From the NCBI GenBank assembly GCA_020053185.1, contig JAGVNP010000204.1, positions 1 through 5,335 on the forward strand: 5,335 nt of DNA. Direction: 5' to 3'. Below, in pieces: positions 4,630 to 5,335 of this stretch (the stretch's first letter is position 1; the number at the start of each line of letters is the position of its first letter). The translations under genes were made by a program, and so were the position numbers. This DNA is from Deltaproteobacteria bacterium. GTDB lineage: Bacteria; Desulfobacterota; Desulfomonilia; UBA1062. The notes under the pieces are model-generated. The model saw only the letters and a program-made list of their open reading frames with translations, did no database searches and had not been told where the DNA came from.

Positions 4630-5335
4630 TTATATCCAATGCACCAGCCCAAGTTCCTGATAGCGGAGCAGATCAGGATGCCATGGCAATATCCTTATCC
4701 CATAGATAAATTTTCCTGACCTTGCAGCTTGATATTTGCCTGAATATAGCGTCTCACCTTTTGCCTCGTCTGTTGCCACTTTTTTCAAAGCAACAATCAT
4801 GGGATTCTTTACGAATTCCCGTTCATCCGGCTCGCCTATAACAAGCTCTACCCGCACTTCATTGTCCGTAAGCTTTCCAAGCTCCACACCAAGCTCCACC
4901 TCAAAATTATCGCTTAATTTGAGAGAATTTCCGCGCAGACCCTTTACCCTGCACCATTTTATATGAACTGTGGAGAACCTGGAACTTACTTTAAGCTTCC
5001 AGGCAGCCAAAGCCTTTGCCCTCTCATATTTATTAGTACTAACAACATTCGCTCTTTGCGCAACAGGAAGATAAAGTTTTTCGTAATATTGCTTAAGCAT
5101 CCTGTGTGTATTAAATGCAGGAACAATACTTTTTATCGATTCCTTCATCATTTTCACCCATTCTTCAGAGATGCCTTCATTGGACCGCTTATAGTACATC
5201 GGGGCTACGATATCCTCCAGGATATCGTACAAACTCTGAGAGTCCATAAGGTTCTGGGTCTCCATATTGGGATATTCTCTTCCTTGACCTATTGCCCAGC
5301 CATTATTTTCATTAAATCCCTCAGCCCACCAGCCG
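4630..5335 (-). CDS. glgP: Alpha-glucan (glycogen/maltodextrin) phosphorylase, C-terminal part; 5' end beyond the window
   Basis: Glycogen phosphorylases (GT35) release glucose 1-phosphate from alpha-1,4-glucans using phosphate and a PLP cofactor in the cytosol. The visible 234 residues run in from the right edge with no start: the frame stays open upstream of the ATG at 5265. Motifs are those of the bacterial alpha-glucan family type: GWWAEGF at visible residues 1-7, NGWAIG (11-16), SLYDILED (34-41), EEWVKMMKESI (57-67) and PAFNTHRM (72-79), ending the GT-B core near YLP (88-90). After this comes a tail of about 140 residues: a short helical linker, then a beta-rich region with RVELVIGEPDE and a closing RILPWHPDL, as in the longer members of the family. 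The PLP lysine (SGMK context in relatives) should lie only some 15 residues past the edge. It is followed by the small SAP-like gene. Whether the full protein also has an N-terminal extension cannot be seen. Confidence 0.93.
   Translation of the reverse strand, partial: GWWAEGFNENNGWAIGQGREYPNMETQNLMDSQSLYDILEDIVAPMYYKRSNEGISEEWVKMMKESIKSIVPAFNTHRMLKQYYEKLYLPVAQRANVVSTNKYERAKALAAWKLKVSSRFSTVHIKWCRVKGLRGNSLKLSDNFEVELGVELGKLTDNEVRVELVIGEPDEREFVKNPMIVALKKVATDEAKGETLYSGKYQAARSGKFIYGIRILPWHPDLLRYQELGLVHWI
5206..5229. repeat. 24-bp near-perfect palindrome inside the phosphorylase gene
   Basis: TACGATATCCT (5206-5216) and its exact reverse complement (5219-5229) flank a 2-base centre. The site encodes YDILEDIV, a stretch where the family itself favours Tyr, Asp/Glu, Leu/Ile residues, and the repeated GAT-ATC codon pair creates much of the symmetry. 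It may be chance under coding constraint; a binding site or cruciform is possible but unsupported. Confidence 0.5.

Noticed and set aside
4466..4719. Two overlapping plus-strand frames across the SAP-like gene and the phosphorylase end
   Set aside because: They run against two minus-strand genes, one of which has a perfect Shine-Dalgarno and a recognisable family; the plus-strand products look like nothing known.
4630..5265. Phosphorylase fragment starting at the ATG at 5265 as an independent small gene
   Set aside because: The frame remains open upstream to the window edge and encodes the conserved GWWAEGF and NGWAIG motifs, so this ATG is internal.

Overview
This window holds chromosomal bacterial housekeeping genes, all read on the minus strand. 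Base composition is moderate, leaning slightly to AT. The clearest content is a tightly packed isoprenoid operon read right to left: ispA (prenyl diphosphate synthase), dxs (1-deoxy-D-xylulose-5-phosphate synthase), tlyA (S4/FtsJ-type rRNA 2'-O-methyltransferase) and ispH (HMBPP reductase, cut by the left edge). It joins the first and last enzymes of the MEP pathway to the enzyme that elongates their C5 products. The rRNA methyltransferase sits between them, in an ispA-dxs-tlyA order known from many bacteria. The organism must be a bacterium using the MEP route. The gene set and the small Cys-rich SAP-type protein suggest an anaerobic Gram-negative lineage of the Desulfobacterota or Nitrospirota type, but this is a weak inference from remembered family distribution.

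Layout: 1-750 is ispH (partial). 751-1485 is tlyA. 1482-3326 is dxs, with a GTG start. 3326-4207 is ispA, with a TTG start behind a strong Shine-Dalgarno site. Every junction in this block touches or overlaps: TAGTG for ispA/dxs, ATGA for dxs/tlyA, and TAG directly followed by ATG in the same frame for tlyA/ispH. One mRNA with coupled translation is therefore likely. A plausible sigma70 promoter with a perfect TATAAT lies just upstream of ispA at 4240-4267.

From 4208 to 4419 there is no gene. Besides the ispA promoter, this gap holds the most unusual structure in the window: two arrays of degenerate 7-base units (GTRANNN) on opposite strands. They run towards each other and meet exactly at 4343/4344, so the region can fold back on itself in several 7-nt-shifted registers. 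No intrinsic terminator is visible in the gap.

Right of the gap, 4420-4605 encodes a 61-residue SAP-like protein with four cysteines. It lies 24 nt behind the 3' end of an alpha-glucan phosphorylase gene (4630-5335, running off the right edge). These two probably share an mRNA concerned with glycogen or maltodextrin breakdown, separate from the isoprenoid operon. No transposon, CRISPR array, tRNA or rRNA was seen. The protein-coding part is ordinary core metabolism; the intergenic heptamer array is the item most worth following up.
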